NCBI GenBank assembly: GCA_964608575.1 | Contig: CAZSPW010000031.1 | Span: 1 to 18,422, forward strand | Reading direction: 5' to 3' | Source of the DNA: JAMIFN01 sp964608575 | Lineage (GTDB): Bacteria; Pseudomonadota; Gammaproteobacteria; Burkholderiales; Burkholderiaceae_C | DNA length: 18,422 bases | The notes under the pieces: model-generated | What the model was told of the DNA's origin: nothing | Database searches by the model: none | What the model saw: only the letters and a program-made list of their open reading frames with translations | Shown here: one piece after another, positions 1 to 7,577 of the stretch | Numbering within the stretch: position 1 is the first letter of the stretch | Layout of the letters: every line of letters starts with the position of its first letter | Translations under genes and position numbers: made by a program

Positions 1-2
1 CG

Positions 3-869
3 ATGGCAGCAGGTAAGGAAATACGCGGCAAGATCAAATCGGTGGAAAACACCAAAAAGATCACCAAAGCCATGGAGATGGTGGCCGCATCCAAAATGCG
101 CAAAGCGCAAGATAGGATGCACGCCGCTCGTCCCTATAGCGAGAAAGTCCGCACCATGGCCGCCCATTTAGGGCAGGCCAACCCTGAGTATGTACACCCC
201 TTCATGGTGAAAAATGAGGCTAAAGCCGAAGGCTTTATCGTCATCACCACGGATAAAGGGCTGTGCGGTGGCATGAACACGAATATTTTGCGTGCGCTCA
301 CCAATAAGCTCAAAGAGAACCAGCAAGCTGGCGTCAAGTCAGTTGCTGTGGCCGTAGGTAATAAGGGTCTGGGTTTCTTGAATCGCATGGGCGCGTCTGT
401 TGTGGCACAAGTCACGCAAATGGGCGACACCCCGCACCTTGAGAAGCTCATAGGCCCGGTAAAAACCATGCTCGATATGTACGAGCGCGGTGAGTTGCGC
501 GCCATCCATGTGTGCTACACCAAATTCATCAACACCATGAAGCAAGAGCCTATGGTGCAGCAGCTTTTGCCGCTGTCTAGCGATGAATTGGCGCAAAGCG
601 CTACAGGTCACTCTTGGGACTACATCTACGAACCCGATGCCCCAGTGGTCATCGATGAATTGCTCAAACGCTATATCGAATCGCTGGTGTACCAAGCGGT
701 AGCCGAGAATATGGCCTCTGAGCAGTCTGCGCGTATGGTGGCGATGAAGTCTGCCACTGACAACGCAGGCAATGTCATCAATGAACTCAAGCTGGTGTAC
801 AACAAAACGCGTCAGGCAGCGATTACGAAAGAACTTTCGGAAATCGTCGCAGGTGCGGCAGCGGTTTAA
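3..869 (+). CDS. atpG: F1F0 ATP synthase subunit gamma
   Basis: This is the central rotor stalk of F1, which couples rotation of the membrane c-ring to ATP synthesis in the alpha3beta3 head on the cytoplasmic face. The 288-residue product has the normal family length. It opens with MAAGKEIRGKIKSVENTKKI, the conserved N-terminal helix of gamma, and ends in the matching C-terminal helix (NELKLVYNKTRQAAITKEL). The two together form the coiled-coil shaft. A conserved GLCGGMN stretch lies near residue 90. The window starts only two bases before the ATG, so the ribosome binding site and the upstream genes (atpA expected) are not visible. atpD follows after 31 bp in the same direction, as in the standard atp operon. 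Nothing is odd in the reading frame. Confidence 0.98.
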   Translation: MAAGKEIRGKIKSVENTKKITKAMEMVAASKMRKAQDRMHAARPYSEKVRTMAAHLGQANPEYVHPFMVKNEAKAEGFIVITTDKGLCGGMNTNILRALTNKLKENQQAGVKSVAVAVGNKGLGFLNRMGASVVAQVTQMGDTPHLEKLIGPVKTMLDMYERGELRAIHVCYTKFINTMKQEPMVQQLLPLSSDELAQSATGHSWDYIYEPDAPVVIDELLKRYIESLVYQAVAENMASEQSARMVAMKSATDNAGNVINELKLVYNKTRQAAITKELSEIVAGAAAV

Positions 870-900
870 TACGAATTAACTTTAAGTGGAGCAAACGAAA

Positions 901-2301
901 ATGGCTCAAGGAACGATTGTTCAGTGTATCGGCGCGGTAGTGGATGTGGAATTTCCCCGTGATCAGATGCCCAAAATTTATGACGCCCTGAAAATGGAAG
1001 GCTCAGCCCTGACGCTGGAAGTGCAACAGCAATTGGGCGACGGCATTGTGCGCACCATTGCCCTGGGGTCTTCAGACGGCCTGCGCCGTGGCATGGTGGT
1101 GAGCAATAGCGGTGACGCGATTCGCGTACCTACTGGGAAAGCCACACTGGGTCGCATCATGGATGTATTGGGCACGCCCATCGACGAGCGCGGCCCGGTA
1201 TCGCAAGAGCAAACTGCCTCTATTCACCGTAAAGCCCCTGCTTACGATGAGCTGTCGCCTTCACAAGAGCTGCTGGAAACAGGTATCAAGGTCATTGACT
1301 TGATTTGCCCCTTCGCCAAAGGCGGTAAAGTGGGTCTGTTCGGTGGTGCTGGTGTAGGCAAAACTGTGAACATGATGGAACTCATCAACAACATCGCCAA
1401 AGCGCATAGCGGTTTGTCGGTATTCGCTGGTGTAGGCGAGCGCACGCGTGAAGGTAACGACTTCTACCACGAGATGATGGACGCAGGCGTTGTCAATAGC
1501 GACAACCTGTCTGAATCTAAAGTGGCCATGGTTTACGGCCAGATGAACGAGCCACCAGGCAACCGTCTGCGCGTAGCGCTGACGGGTTTGACGATGGCCG
1601 AGTCTTTCCGTGACGAAGGCCGTGATGTTCTGTTCTTCGTGGACAACATCTACCGCTACACCTTGGCCGGTACCGAAGTATCTGCCCTCTTGGGTCGTAT
1701 GCCTTCAGCCGTGGGTTATCAGCCTACCCTGGCCGAAGAAATGGGCCGCCTGCAAGAGCGCATTACTTCTACCAAAACGGGCTCTATCACTTCTATCCAA
1801 GCAGTTTATGTACCTGCGGATGACTTGACCGATCCATCGCCTGCTACCACTTTTGCCCACTTGGATTCAACTGTAGTTTTGAGCCGTGATATTGCCGCCC
1901 TGGGTATCTACCCTGCGGTTGATCCACTCGATTCAACCAGCCGCCAGCTCGATCCGCATGTGGTAGGTGAAGAGCACTACAGCGTAGCGCGCAGCGTACA
2001 AAACACCCTGCAACGCTATAAAGAGCTGCGCGACATCATCGCCATCTTGGGCATGGACGAATTGGCACCGGAAGATAAATTGATCGTAGCGCGTGCGCGT
2101 AAGATCCAACGCTTCTTGTCTCAGCCTTTCCATGTGGCCGAAGTATTTACCGGTGCGCCTGGCAAATATGTGTCTCTGGCTGAAACCATCCGTGGCTTCA
2201 AGATGATTGTTGCGGGCGAGTGCGATCACCTGCCTGAGCAAGCCTTCTACATGGTCGGCACCATCGACGAAGCCTTCGAAAAAGCCAAAAAAATGGCCTA
2301 A
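901..2301 (+). CDS. atpD: F1F0 ATP synthase subunit beta
   Basis: Catalytic subunit of F1, which makes or hydrolyses ATP. The start at 901 gives 466 residues (MAQGTIVQ), the usual length. An in-frame GTG at 886 would add five residues but has no family support. The GTGGAG at 886-891 looks more like the ribosome-binding region of the ATG. The Walker A loop GGAGVGKT is at residues 148-155. It is followed by FFVDNIYRYTLAG (Walker B region), the ALLGRMPSAVGYQPTL stretch and a conserved C-terminus (DHLPEQAFYMVG). It lies 31 bp after atpG and about 65 bp before atpC, and that second gap holds a hairpin. The gene looks intact. Confidence 0.98.
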   Translation: MAQGTIVQCIGAVVDVEFPRDQMPKIYDALKMEGSALTLEVQQQLGDGIVRTIALGSSDGLRRGMVVSNSGDAIRVPTGKATLGRIMDVLGTPIDERGPVSQEQTASIHRKAPAYDELSPSQELLETGIKVIDLICPFAKGGKVGLFGGAGVGKTVNMMELINNIAKAHSGLSVFAGVGERTREGNDFYHEMMDAGVVNSDNLSESKVAMVYGQMNEPPGNRLRVALTGLTMAESFRDEGRDVLFFVDNIYRYTLAGTEVSALLGRMPSAVGYQPTLAEEMGRLQERITSTKTGSITSIQAVYVPADDLTDPSPATTFAHLDSTVVLSRDIAALGIYPAVDPLDSTSRQLDPHVVGEEHYSVARSVQNTLQRYKELRDIIAILGMDELAPEDKLIVARARKIQRFLSQPFHVAEVFTGAPGKYVSLAETIRGFKMIVAGECDHLPEQAFYMVGTIDEAFEKAKKMA

Positions 2302-2313
2302 TGTCTTGGTGAA

Positions 2314-2337
2314 CTGTGGCTGAGCAATCGGCCACAG
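2314..2337 (+). promoter_or_regulatory. Intercistronic hairpin between atpD and atpC
   Basis: A perfect 7-bp inverted repeat, CTGTGGC (2314-2320) and GCCACAG (2331-2337), encloses a 10-nt loop. It begins 13 bp after the atpD stop. No T-run follows, so it is not a typical terminator. A role in mRNA stability, processing or down-tuning of atpC is inference. Confidence 0.5.
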
Positions 2338-2367
2338 GCTCTAGATTAAAGGCGTGAAAGGATGAGT

Positions 2368-2784
2368 ATGAACACGATTCGTGTCGATGTGGTCAGTGCG
2401 GAAGAGCTGATTTTCTCGGGCGAGGCCAAATTCGTGGCTTTGCCTGGTGAAAGTGGCGAGCTGGGCATCTTGCCCAAGCACACCCCGCTGATTAGCCGCA
2501 TCAAACCTGGCGCCGTCCGTATTGAAACGGTCGACGGCAAAGAAGAATTTGTCTTTGTCGCTGGTGGTTTACTGGAAGTGCAGCCTGACCATGTCACGGT
2601 TTTGTCTGATACAGCAGTGCGCGGCCAAGACTTGGACGAGCAAAAAGCCAATGCCGCCAAACAAGCGGCGGAAGAGGCGCTGAAAAACGCCAAAAGCGAA
2701 TTGGACTTTGCCCGCGCATCGTCTGAGCTGGCTGTTATGGCGGCGCAGATTGCCGCATTGCGTAAATACCGCGATAAAAAATAA
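2368..2784 (+). CDS. atpC: F1F0 ATP synthase subunit epsilon
   Basis: Small rotor subunit that binds gamma and inhibits ATP hydrolysis by F1. The N-terminal beta-sandwich is clear (VDVVSAEELIFSGEAKFVALPG, then GELGILPKHTPLI near residues 30-43). The alanine- and lysine-rich C-terminal helical hairpin ends in AALRKYRDKK. I place the start at ATG 2368 (138 residues, MNTIRVDV) because AAAGG at 2357-2361 lies six bases upstream. The in-frame ATG at 2362 (MSMNTIR) directly abuts that motif and is the alternative. This is the last gene of the atp operon; a strong terminator begins 26 bp after the stop. Confidence 0.97.
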   Translation: MNTIRVDVVSAEELIFSGEAKFVALPGESGELGILPKHTPLISRIKPGAVRIETVDGKEEFVFVAGGLLEVQPDHVTVLSDTAVRGQDLDEQKANAAKQAAEEALKNAKSELDFARASSELAVMAAQIAALRKYRDKK

Positions 2785-2809
2785 GCAGCTAAACCCTCGC
2801 TTGAATTCG

Positions 2810-2834
2810 GCCACCCTTTGCGGTGGCTTTTTTT
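2810..2834 (+). terminator. Intrinsic terminator of the atp operon
   Basis: GCCACC (2810-2815) pairs with GGTGGC (2822-2827) around a six-base loop, and seven T residues follow (2828-2834). The position just after the atpC stop fits operon termination. Confidence 0.9.
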
Positions 2835-2996
2835 ATGCAGATGCTGGGTTTGCCCCGGCACCTTGTTTGCTGCTTGGCTTGCGCCCCGACCCTGCTAGTG
2901 CTGCGGCTGTCTGCCTAAGCCGTATCTATGCTCTGCATTGGGCGCCAAAATGGAACAATTTTTGTGCTGTTATCACTGCTATCAATTTATTTCAAT

Positions 2997-3056
2997 ATTT
3001 CAGGTGCCTGATTACTAAAAATGGCCGTTAATACTGCCTGAGCAGCTCACTTTTTT
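2997..3056 (-). repeat. Interspersed AGCTGCTCAGGCA repeat, copy 1
   Basis: Read on the minus strand, this has an A-rich head (T-run at 3051-3056 on plus), GTGAGCTGCTCAGGCA, then GTATTAACGGCC. The expected CCTGAAAT tail is present (2997-3004), but about 17 bases of extra sequence separate it from the core. The head faces aroA-cmk. Confidence 0.75.
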
Positions 3057-3166
3057 ACATATTTTTTGCCCAATTCCTGGTGTTTTCTAAAGTGCATTGC
3101 TCGTGCGTGCGCGCTGCATGGGCTGCTGCATAGACCACTGGCTGCCACGCGCAGCCTGCGGCGATA

Positions 3167-5176
3167 ATGGCAACTATGTTTGCCACTGAATTTCTCGATC
3201 TCCCGCCCCTGCAATCTGTCTGCGGCACTGTGCGCTTGCCAGGCTCTAAAAGTATTTCCAATCGTGTGCTGCTACTGGCGGCTTTAAGTCAGGGTGTGAC
3301 CGAGGTACATGATTTGCTCGACTCTGACGACACGCGCGTCATGTTGGATGCCTTGCAGCAGCTAGGTTGCAAGCTTGAGCAAGAAGGCAGCGTGCTGCAC
3401 ATCACGGGTTTGGCTTGCACGGCGCAGCAACGCGGCGCTTTGGCCACGCAAGCCGATTTATTCCTCGGCAATGCCGGCACGGCTATGCGCCCCTTAACGG
3501 CGGCCTTGGCTTTATTGGGCGGGGATTTTCATCTGCACGGCATCGCCCGTATGCACGAGCGTCCCATCGGTGATTTGGTTGATGCTTTGCAGCAATTGGG
3601 CTGCGCCATAGATTACGCTGGCGCTAAAGGTTATCCACCCTTGCAAATCAGCGGCCAGGGGCAATTAAAACTGGACGCGCCCATCCAAGTGCGCGGCGAT
3701 GTTTCCAGCCAGTTTTTGACTGCACTTTTGTTAGCTTTGCCCGTAGTATCTGCCCAAGCAGCTATCACAATTGAAGTGGTTGGCGAGCTGATTTCCAAAC
3801 CCTATATCGACATCACGCTGAAATTATTGGCACAGTTTGGCATTGCGGTGCAGCGCCAAGGCTGGCAGCGCTTTACCATACCGCAGGGCGCGCGTTATCA
3901 GTCGCCCGGCAGGGTTTTTGTCGAAGCTGATGCCTCATCCGCCAGTTACTTTATTGCTGCAGGCGCATTGGCGGCCGATAGTGCTGCGCCGCTGCGGATT
4001 GAGGGCGTAGGCGCGGCTTCCATCCAAGGCGATATTCGCTTTATCGAAGCGGCGCAAGCCATGGGCGCAAAAATCGACAGCGGGGAAAATCATCTGCTGG
4101 TCAGTCGGGGTGCATGGCCATTAAAAGCCATCAACTTAGATTGCAACCATATTCCTGATGCGGCGATGACGCTGGCCATCATGGCGCTGTATGCTGAAGG
4201 CACGAGCACCCTCACCAATATTGCCAGCTGGCGTGTGAAGGAAACCGACCGTATCGCCGCCATGCAGGCCGAATTGCGCAAACTCGGCGCCACGGTGGAG
4301 GCGGGTGCAGACTATATCCGCATCACCCCGCCTACGAACGCTGCTGTGCGCCAGCGCGCCAGCATTCACACTTACGATGATCACCGCATGGCCATGTGCT
4401 TTGCATTGGCCGCCTTGCATTCAGCCGTGGGTGGCATACGCATAGAAGACCCCAAATGCGTAGGCAAAACCTTTCCCGATTTTTTTGAGGCGCTCTTCAG
4501 TGTGGCGCAAGCCAAGACGCAAGATATTCCTGTGATTTGTATCGATGGTCCCACGGCTTCGGGCAAAGGCACGCTGGCGAGTTTGCTGGCGCAGCGTTTG
4601 GGCTTTCATTACTTGGATTCGGGCGCGCTCTATCGTGTGCTGGCGCTGGCAGCGCAGCGCGCTGGCGTAGCCTGGAGCGATGAGCTTGGCTTGGCACAGT
4701 TGGCGCGCAATTTACCCGTTAGCTTTGCTGGTGCGGAAGTTCTGCTCGGCGGGCAAGAGGTTGGACTGGGCATACGCACCGAAGAAATGGGGCAGGGCGC
4801 ATCGCAAGTATCGGTGCATCCAGGGGTGCGCGCGGCTTTGCTGGATTTGCAGCGTAGCTTTCGGCGCTTGCCTGGTTTGGTGGCCGATGGGCGCGATATG
4901 GGCACGGTAGTGTTTCCTGATAGTGGTTTGAAAGTGTTTTTGACCGCTAGCGCCGAACAACGCGCCGCGCGCCGCGTTGCGCAAATTGAAAACCGTGGTA
5001 GCCAGGCCGATTACGACACGGTGTTGGCCGATTTGCAGGCTAGGGACGAGCGCGACCGCAGCCGCAGTGCTGCACCCTTGGTGGCCGCAGCCGATGCGCG
5101 TGAGTTGGATAACTCGCATTTAGGCATTGAGGCTTCGATTGCGCGGGTCTTAGATTGGTATTCGGCCAAATTTTGA
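3167..5176 (+). CDS. aroA-cmk: Fused EPSP synthase / cytidylate kinase
   Basis: This is a bifunctional enzyme. Residues 1 to about 445 are 3-phosphoshikimate 1-carboxyvinyltransferase of the shikimate pathway. They show LPGSKSISNR (24-33), the class I signature LFLGNAGTAMRPL, and WRVKETDRI. Residues from about 455 to 669 are CMP/dCMP kinase, with the P-loop GPTASGKGT (461-469), LDSGALYRVLAL, DGRDMGTVVFPD and RDERDRSRSAAPL. Each half has its normal length, and the linker is only about ten residues. I recall such fusions being annotated in other Burkholderiales. No Shine-Dalgarno is visible before ATG 3167 or the in-frame ATG 3176 (MFATEFLDLPP, which resembles the N-terminus of homologues). Either start is possible. 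rpsA, the usual gene after cmk, is absent; alr follows on the opposite strand. Confidence 0.96.
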   Translation: MATMFATEFLDLPPLQSVCGTVRLPGSKSISNRVLLLAALSQGVTEVHDLLDSDDTRVMLDALQQLGCKLEQEGSVLHITGLACTAQQRGALATQADLFLGNAGTAMRPLTAALALLGGDFHLHGIARMHERPIGDLVDALQQLGCAIDYAGAKGYPPLQISGQGQLKLDAPIQVRGDVSSQFLTALLLALPVVSAQAAITIEVVGELISKPYIDITLKLLAQFGIAVQRQGWQRFTIPQGARYQSPGRVFVEADASSASYFIAAGALAADSAAPLRIEGVGAASIQGDIRFIEAAQAMGAKIDSGENHLLVSRGAWPLKAINLDCNHIPDAAMTLAIMALYAEGTSTLTNIASWRVKETDRIAAMQAELRKLGATVEAGADYIRITPPTNAAVRQRASIHTYDDHRMAMCFALAALHSAVGGIRIEDPKCVGKTFPDFFEALFSVAQAKTQDIPVICIDGPTASGKGTLASLLAQRLGFHYLDSGALYRVLALAAQRAGVAWSDELGLAQLARNLPVSFAGAEVLLGGQEVGLGIRTEEMGQGASQVSVHPGVRAALLDLQRSFRRLPGLVADGRDMGTVVFPDSGLKVFLTASAEQRAARRVAQIENRGSQADYDTVLADLQARDERDRSRSAAPLVAAADARELDNSHLGIEASIARVLDWYSAKF

Positions 5177-5195
5177 TTCGCCATGGGCTTGCATC

Positions 5196-5216
5196 CCCTC
5201 CGCCTCTGCGGGAGGG
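5196..5216. repeat. GC-rich hairpin in aroA-cmk/alr intergenic DNA
   Basis: CCCTCCGC (5196-5203) pairs with GCGGGAGGG (5208-5216) with one bulged G and a CTCT loop. The G-rich stretch GGGCTGGGGG follows on its right. It resembles the degenerate GGGAGAGGG/GGGCTGGGG intergenic repeats seen in many proteobacteria. It may stall transcription converging from both sides, but no T-run is present. Confidence 0.5.
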
Positions 5217-5231
5217 TGGGCTGGGGGTTGA

Positions 5232-5270
5232 AAACTGGAAACTGGAAACTGGAAACTGGAAGCTGGAAGC
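5232..5270. repeat. Tandem 7-bp repeat (AAACTGG)
   Basis: Four exact copies of AAACTGG (5232-5259), a fifth with one change (AAGCTGG, 5260-5266), and a partial sixth. They lie in the convergent gap between aroA-cmk and alr, right after the G-rich hairpin. Copy number is likely to vary between strains. Confidence 0.9.
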
Positions 5271-5312
5271 GCCCATACCCTAAGCCTTCCCCAAAAGCCA
5301 AGGGGATAAACC

Positions 5313-6425
5313 TCAAACCACTATTTTGGGCACCCGCGCGTTCAAGCCGCACATCAACTCATAGCCCAAAGTGCCGCCCGCCGCGGCGATGGTGTCGATA
5401 GAAACAGTGCTGCCATTGGCGGCCTGCCCCCAGAGCGTGACGGCGCTGCCGTAACCTGCGTCTGGCAGTTCGCTCAAATCCACAGCCAACATATCCATGC
5501 TGACGCGCCCCAGGGTGCGGCAGCTTTGTCCGTCCACCAAAATAGGGGTACCTGTGGCGGCTGTGCGTGGATAACCGTCGGCATAGCCACAAGCGGCAAT
5601 GCCTATGCGCATCGCCTGAGGTGCGCGAAACAGCGAGCCGTAACCCACGCTATCGCCCGTTTGCAAATGCTGTACGGCGATGATCCGGCTGTGTAGGCTC
5701 ATAGCAGGCAATAGCCCCCAATCAGCAGCATGGTTTCGTGGGTAATCGGGGCTAGAGCCATAGAGTGCAATCCCTGCGCGCGTCCAATCCGCGCGCAAAG
5801 CCGGCAGGCGCAACAGCGCGGCGCTATTGGCCAAACTGATCTCGCCGATTAAATCCTGCGTGGCCTGCATAAAGGTTTGCACTTGGTAATTGGCGCCTTC
5901 GTGCATTTGCCCGTCAGCGCCTAGTCGCGTGCCGTCGGCATCGCTCAAATGCGTCATCAAGCTGATCTCATCGACTTGTGGCAGGGCAGTGAGGCGGGCG
6001 TAGGCGGCACGAAAGGCGGCGGGCGTAAAACCCAGGCGATTCATGCCCGAATTCATTTTTAAAAACACGCGGTGCGGCTCATGCGTTTTGTGCGCCGCGA
6101 GCATATCGATTTGTTCGCTGCAGTGGATCACATGCCAGAGTTTCAGGCGCGAACACAGCTCCAAGTCGCGCGCTTCAAACACGCCTTCAATCAACAAAAT
6201 CGGCCCGCGCCAGCCCAAATCGCGCAGCAATTGCGCCTCATGCAATTCCAGCAGGGCAAAACCATCTGCGCCGCGCAGCGCCTCAAACACCCGCGCAATG
6301 CCGTGACCGTAGGCATCGGCTTTGATGGTTGCCCACACCTTGGCATCGCCGCTGGCGGCGCGCACGCGTTGCAAGTTGTGGTGCAAATGGGCGCTGTGTA
6401 TCTGGGCTAGGATGGGGCGAGGCAT
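5313..6425 (-). CDS. alr: Alanine racemase
   Basis: PLP-dependent cytoplasmic enzyme that interconverts L- and D-alanine for peptidoglycan. The start at 6425 (MPRPILAQIHSAHL) gives 370 residues, typical for Alr. The PLP lysine is K35 in VWATIKADAYGHG. The catalytic tyrosine is Y262 in DSVGYGSLFRA, and ALYG (220-223) and RVSMDMLAVDL (about 307-317) are further family motifs. A TTG at 6485 would extend the frame by 20 residues, but that extension runs up to the interspersed repeat and has no counterpart in the family. The ribosome binding site is weak. The gene is convergent with aroA-cmk and divergent from htpX. A neighbouring racemase-like gene lies at 7578-8267, but nothing shows a shared role. 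Confidence 0.95.
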   Translation of the reverse strand: MPRPILAQIHSAHLHHNLQRVRAASGDAKVWATIKADAYGHGIARVFEALRGADGFALLELHEAQLLRDLGWRGPILLIEGVFEARDLELCSRLKLWHVIHCSEQIDMLAAHKTHEPHRVFLKMNSGMNRLGFTPAAFRAAYARLTALPQVDEISLMTHLSDADGTRLGADGQMHEGANYQVQTFMQATQDLIGEISLANSAALLRLPALRADWTRAGIALYGSSPDYPRNHAADWGLLPAMSLHSRIIAVQHLQTGDSVGYGSLFRAPQAMRIGIAACGYADGYPRTAATGTPILVDGQSCRTLGRVSMDMLAVDLSELPDAGYGSAVTLWGQAANGSTVSIDTIAAAGGTLGYELMCGLNARVPKIVV

Positions 6426-6483
6426 AGGGCGTATCCGCGCAAATAAAAGCCAGATTGTAAAGTGCCAAGCGATTCGTTTTTTC

Positions 6484-6516
6484 AAAAAATATAGCTGCTC
6501 AGGCAGTATTGGTGCG
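6484..6516 (+). repeat. Interspersed AGCTGCTCAGGCA repeat, copy 2
   Basis: A-rich head AAAAAATAT, then AGCTGCTCAGGCAGTATTGG (6493-6512). The CGGCCTGAAA tail has degenerated. It lies between the divergent genes alr and htpX, about 60 bp upstream of the alr start. Confidence 0.8.
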
Positions 6517-6640
6517 ATAAATAACCCTGTTTTTCATAAATGCGAGGTAAAGCCGCTTGATTTGTATGGCTTACACTTCATCTAGCTTGCACGCCTTGTG
6601 TGGGCACATTCTCTTTTGACTTCAAGGAACCTTGCGCACT

Positions 6641-7486
6641 ATGAAACGCATTCTTCTGTTTTTAGCCACCAATATTGCCGTGATGGTGGTTTTGGCCATC
6701 GTCACCCAAGTTTTGGGCGTAGATCCGAAAACCAGTGGGGGTTTGGTGATTTTCTCGGCAGTCATAGGTTTTACTGGATCCATTTTCTCGCTCCTGCTGA
6801 GTAAGCAAATCGCCAAATGGAGCACGCCGGGCTTTCGCACCATTGAACAGCCACAAACTGCTGATGAGGCGTGGATAGTGGAAACCGTGCGCCGCTTTGC
6901 TGAAAAGGCTGGCATAGGTATGCCCGAAGTGGGTATTTACGAGGGTGATCCCAATGCCTTTGCTACTGGTGCCAGCCGCAATAACGCCTTGGTGGCGGTA
7001 TCTACAGGCTTGCTGCGCGCCATGAGCCGCGATGAAGTCGAAGCCGTGATAGGCCATGAAATTGCCCATATTGCTAACGGCGATATGGTGACCCTGACTC
7101 TGGTGCAAGGCGTGGTCAACACTTTTGTGGTTTACCTCAGCCGCGTGGCGGGCGCATTCTTTGGCGGCCGCGATGAAAACGGCAATAGCACGGGGCAGAA
7201 TTTTTTGGTCACTCTGGTCTTGCAAATCGTACTGGGCTTTTTGGCCAGCATGATCGTGGCGTGGTTTAGCCGCCAGCGCGAATTCCGCGCCGATGCAGGT
7301 TCAGCGCAATACATGGGCAGCAGCCGCAAAATGCAGGCGGCGCTGGCACGATTGGGCGGCGTGGAGGCAGGCGAATTGCCGCAATCCATGCAGGCCATGG
7401 GCATCGCTGGTGGCTTGAGCGGTTTGTTCAGCTCGCACCCACCGCTGGAAGAGCGCATTGCGCGCTTGAAAGCTTCGGGTATTTAA
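6641..7486 (+). CDS. htpX: Membrane zinc metalloprotease HtpX
   Basis: M48-family inner-membrane protease involved in quality control of membrane proteins under stress. It has 281 residues from ATG 6641 (MKRILLFLATN), matching the family N-terminus. An upstream TTG at 6632 has a closer AAGGA but only adds three residues. The zinc site is HEIAH at residues 139-143, with the third ligand E214 in REFRAD. Four membrane segments are visible, near residues 4-25, 33-54, 148-168 and 186-206. The single-gene unit ends at a bidirectional terminator shared with the converging racemase-like gene. A possible degenerate copy of the interspersed repeat starts at the stop codon (7486-7503). Confidence 0.96.
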   Translation: MKRILLFLATNIAVMVVLAIVTQVLGVDPKTSGGLVIFSAVIGFTGSIFSLLLSKQIAKWSTPGFRTIEQPQTADEAWIVETVRRFAEKAGIGMPEVGIYEGDPNAFATGASRNNALVAVSTGLLRAMSRDEVEAVIGHEIAHIANGDMVTLTLVQGVVNTFVVYLSRVAGAFFGGRDENGNSTGQNFLVTLVLQIVLGFLASMIVAWFSRQREFRADAGSAQYMGSSRKMQAALARLGGVEAGELPQSMQAMGIAGGLSGLFSSHPPLEERIARLKASGI

Positions 7487-7527
7487 GCTGCAGTATGGGC
7501 CGCAATAGCCCTCAAGTGTTCGTAAGT

Positions 7528-7555
7528 AAAAAGGCGCTGATGAGCGCCTTTTTTT
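7528..7555. terminator. Bidirectional terminator between htpX and the racemase-like gene
   Basis: AAGGCGCT (7531-7538) pairs with AGCGCCTT (7543-7550) around GATG. A-residues precede it and a T-run (to 7555) follows, so it can terminate on both strands. It suits the convergent arrangement. Confidence 0.9.
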
Positions 7556-7577
7556 ATTGCGCCGCTTGGGCGAGCCG

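Larger units (their letters stand above)
2785..3166. other. Intergenic region between atpC and aroA-cmk
   Basis: These 382 bases contain the atp terminator (2810-2834) and one copy of the interspersed repeat (2997-3056). The remainder has no recognisable gene. The reading frames that cross it have no conserved motif or plausible start. The aroA promoter must lie in the right part. A GATAAT hexamer at 3163-3168 resembles a -10 box but has no convincing -35 partner. Confidence 0.6.

Noticed and set aside
2708..3031. 107-residue frame bridging the end of atpC and the intergenic region
   Set aside because: It crosses the atp terminator and part of a repeat, overlaps atpC, and has no family pattern.
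5232..5270. CRISPR-like array
   Set aside because: It is a 7-bp tandem repeat without spacers, and there are no cas genes nearby.
5288..5306. TCCCC/GGGGA stem after alr as a terminator
   Set aside because: It has a short stem, and no T-run follows on the alr strand.
6426..6485. N-terminal extension of alr from a TTG at 6485, looking like a short hydrophobic leader
   Set aside because: Alanine racemase is cytoplasmic, the extension has no family match, and it reaches into the interspersed repeat.
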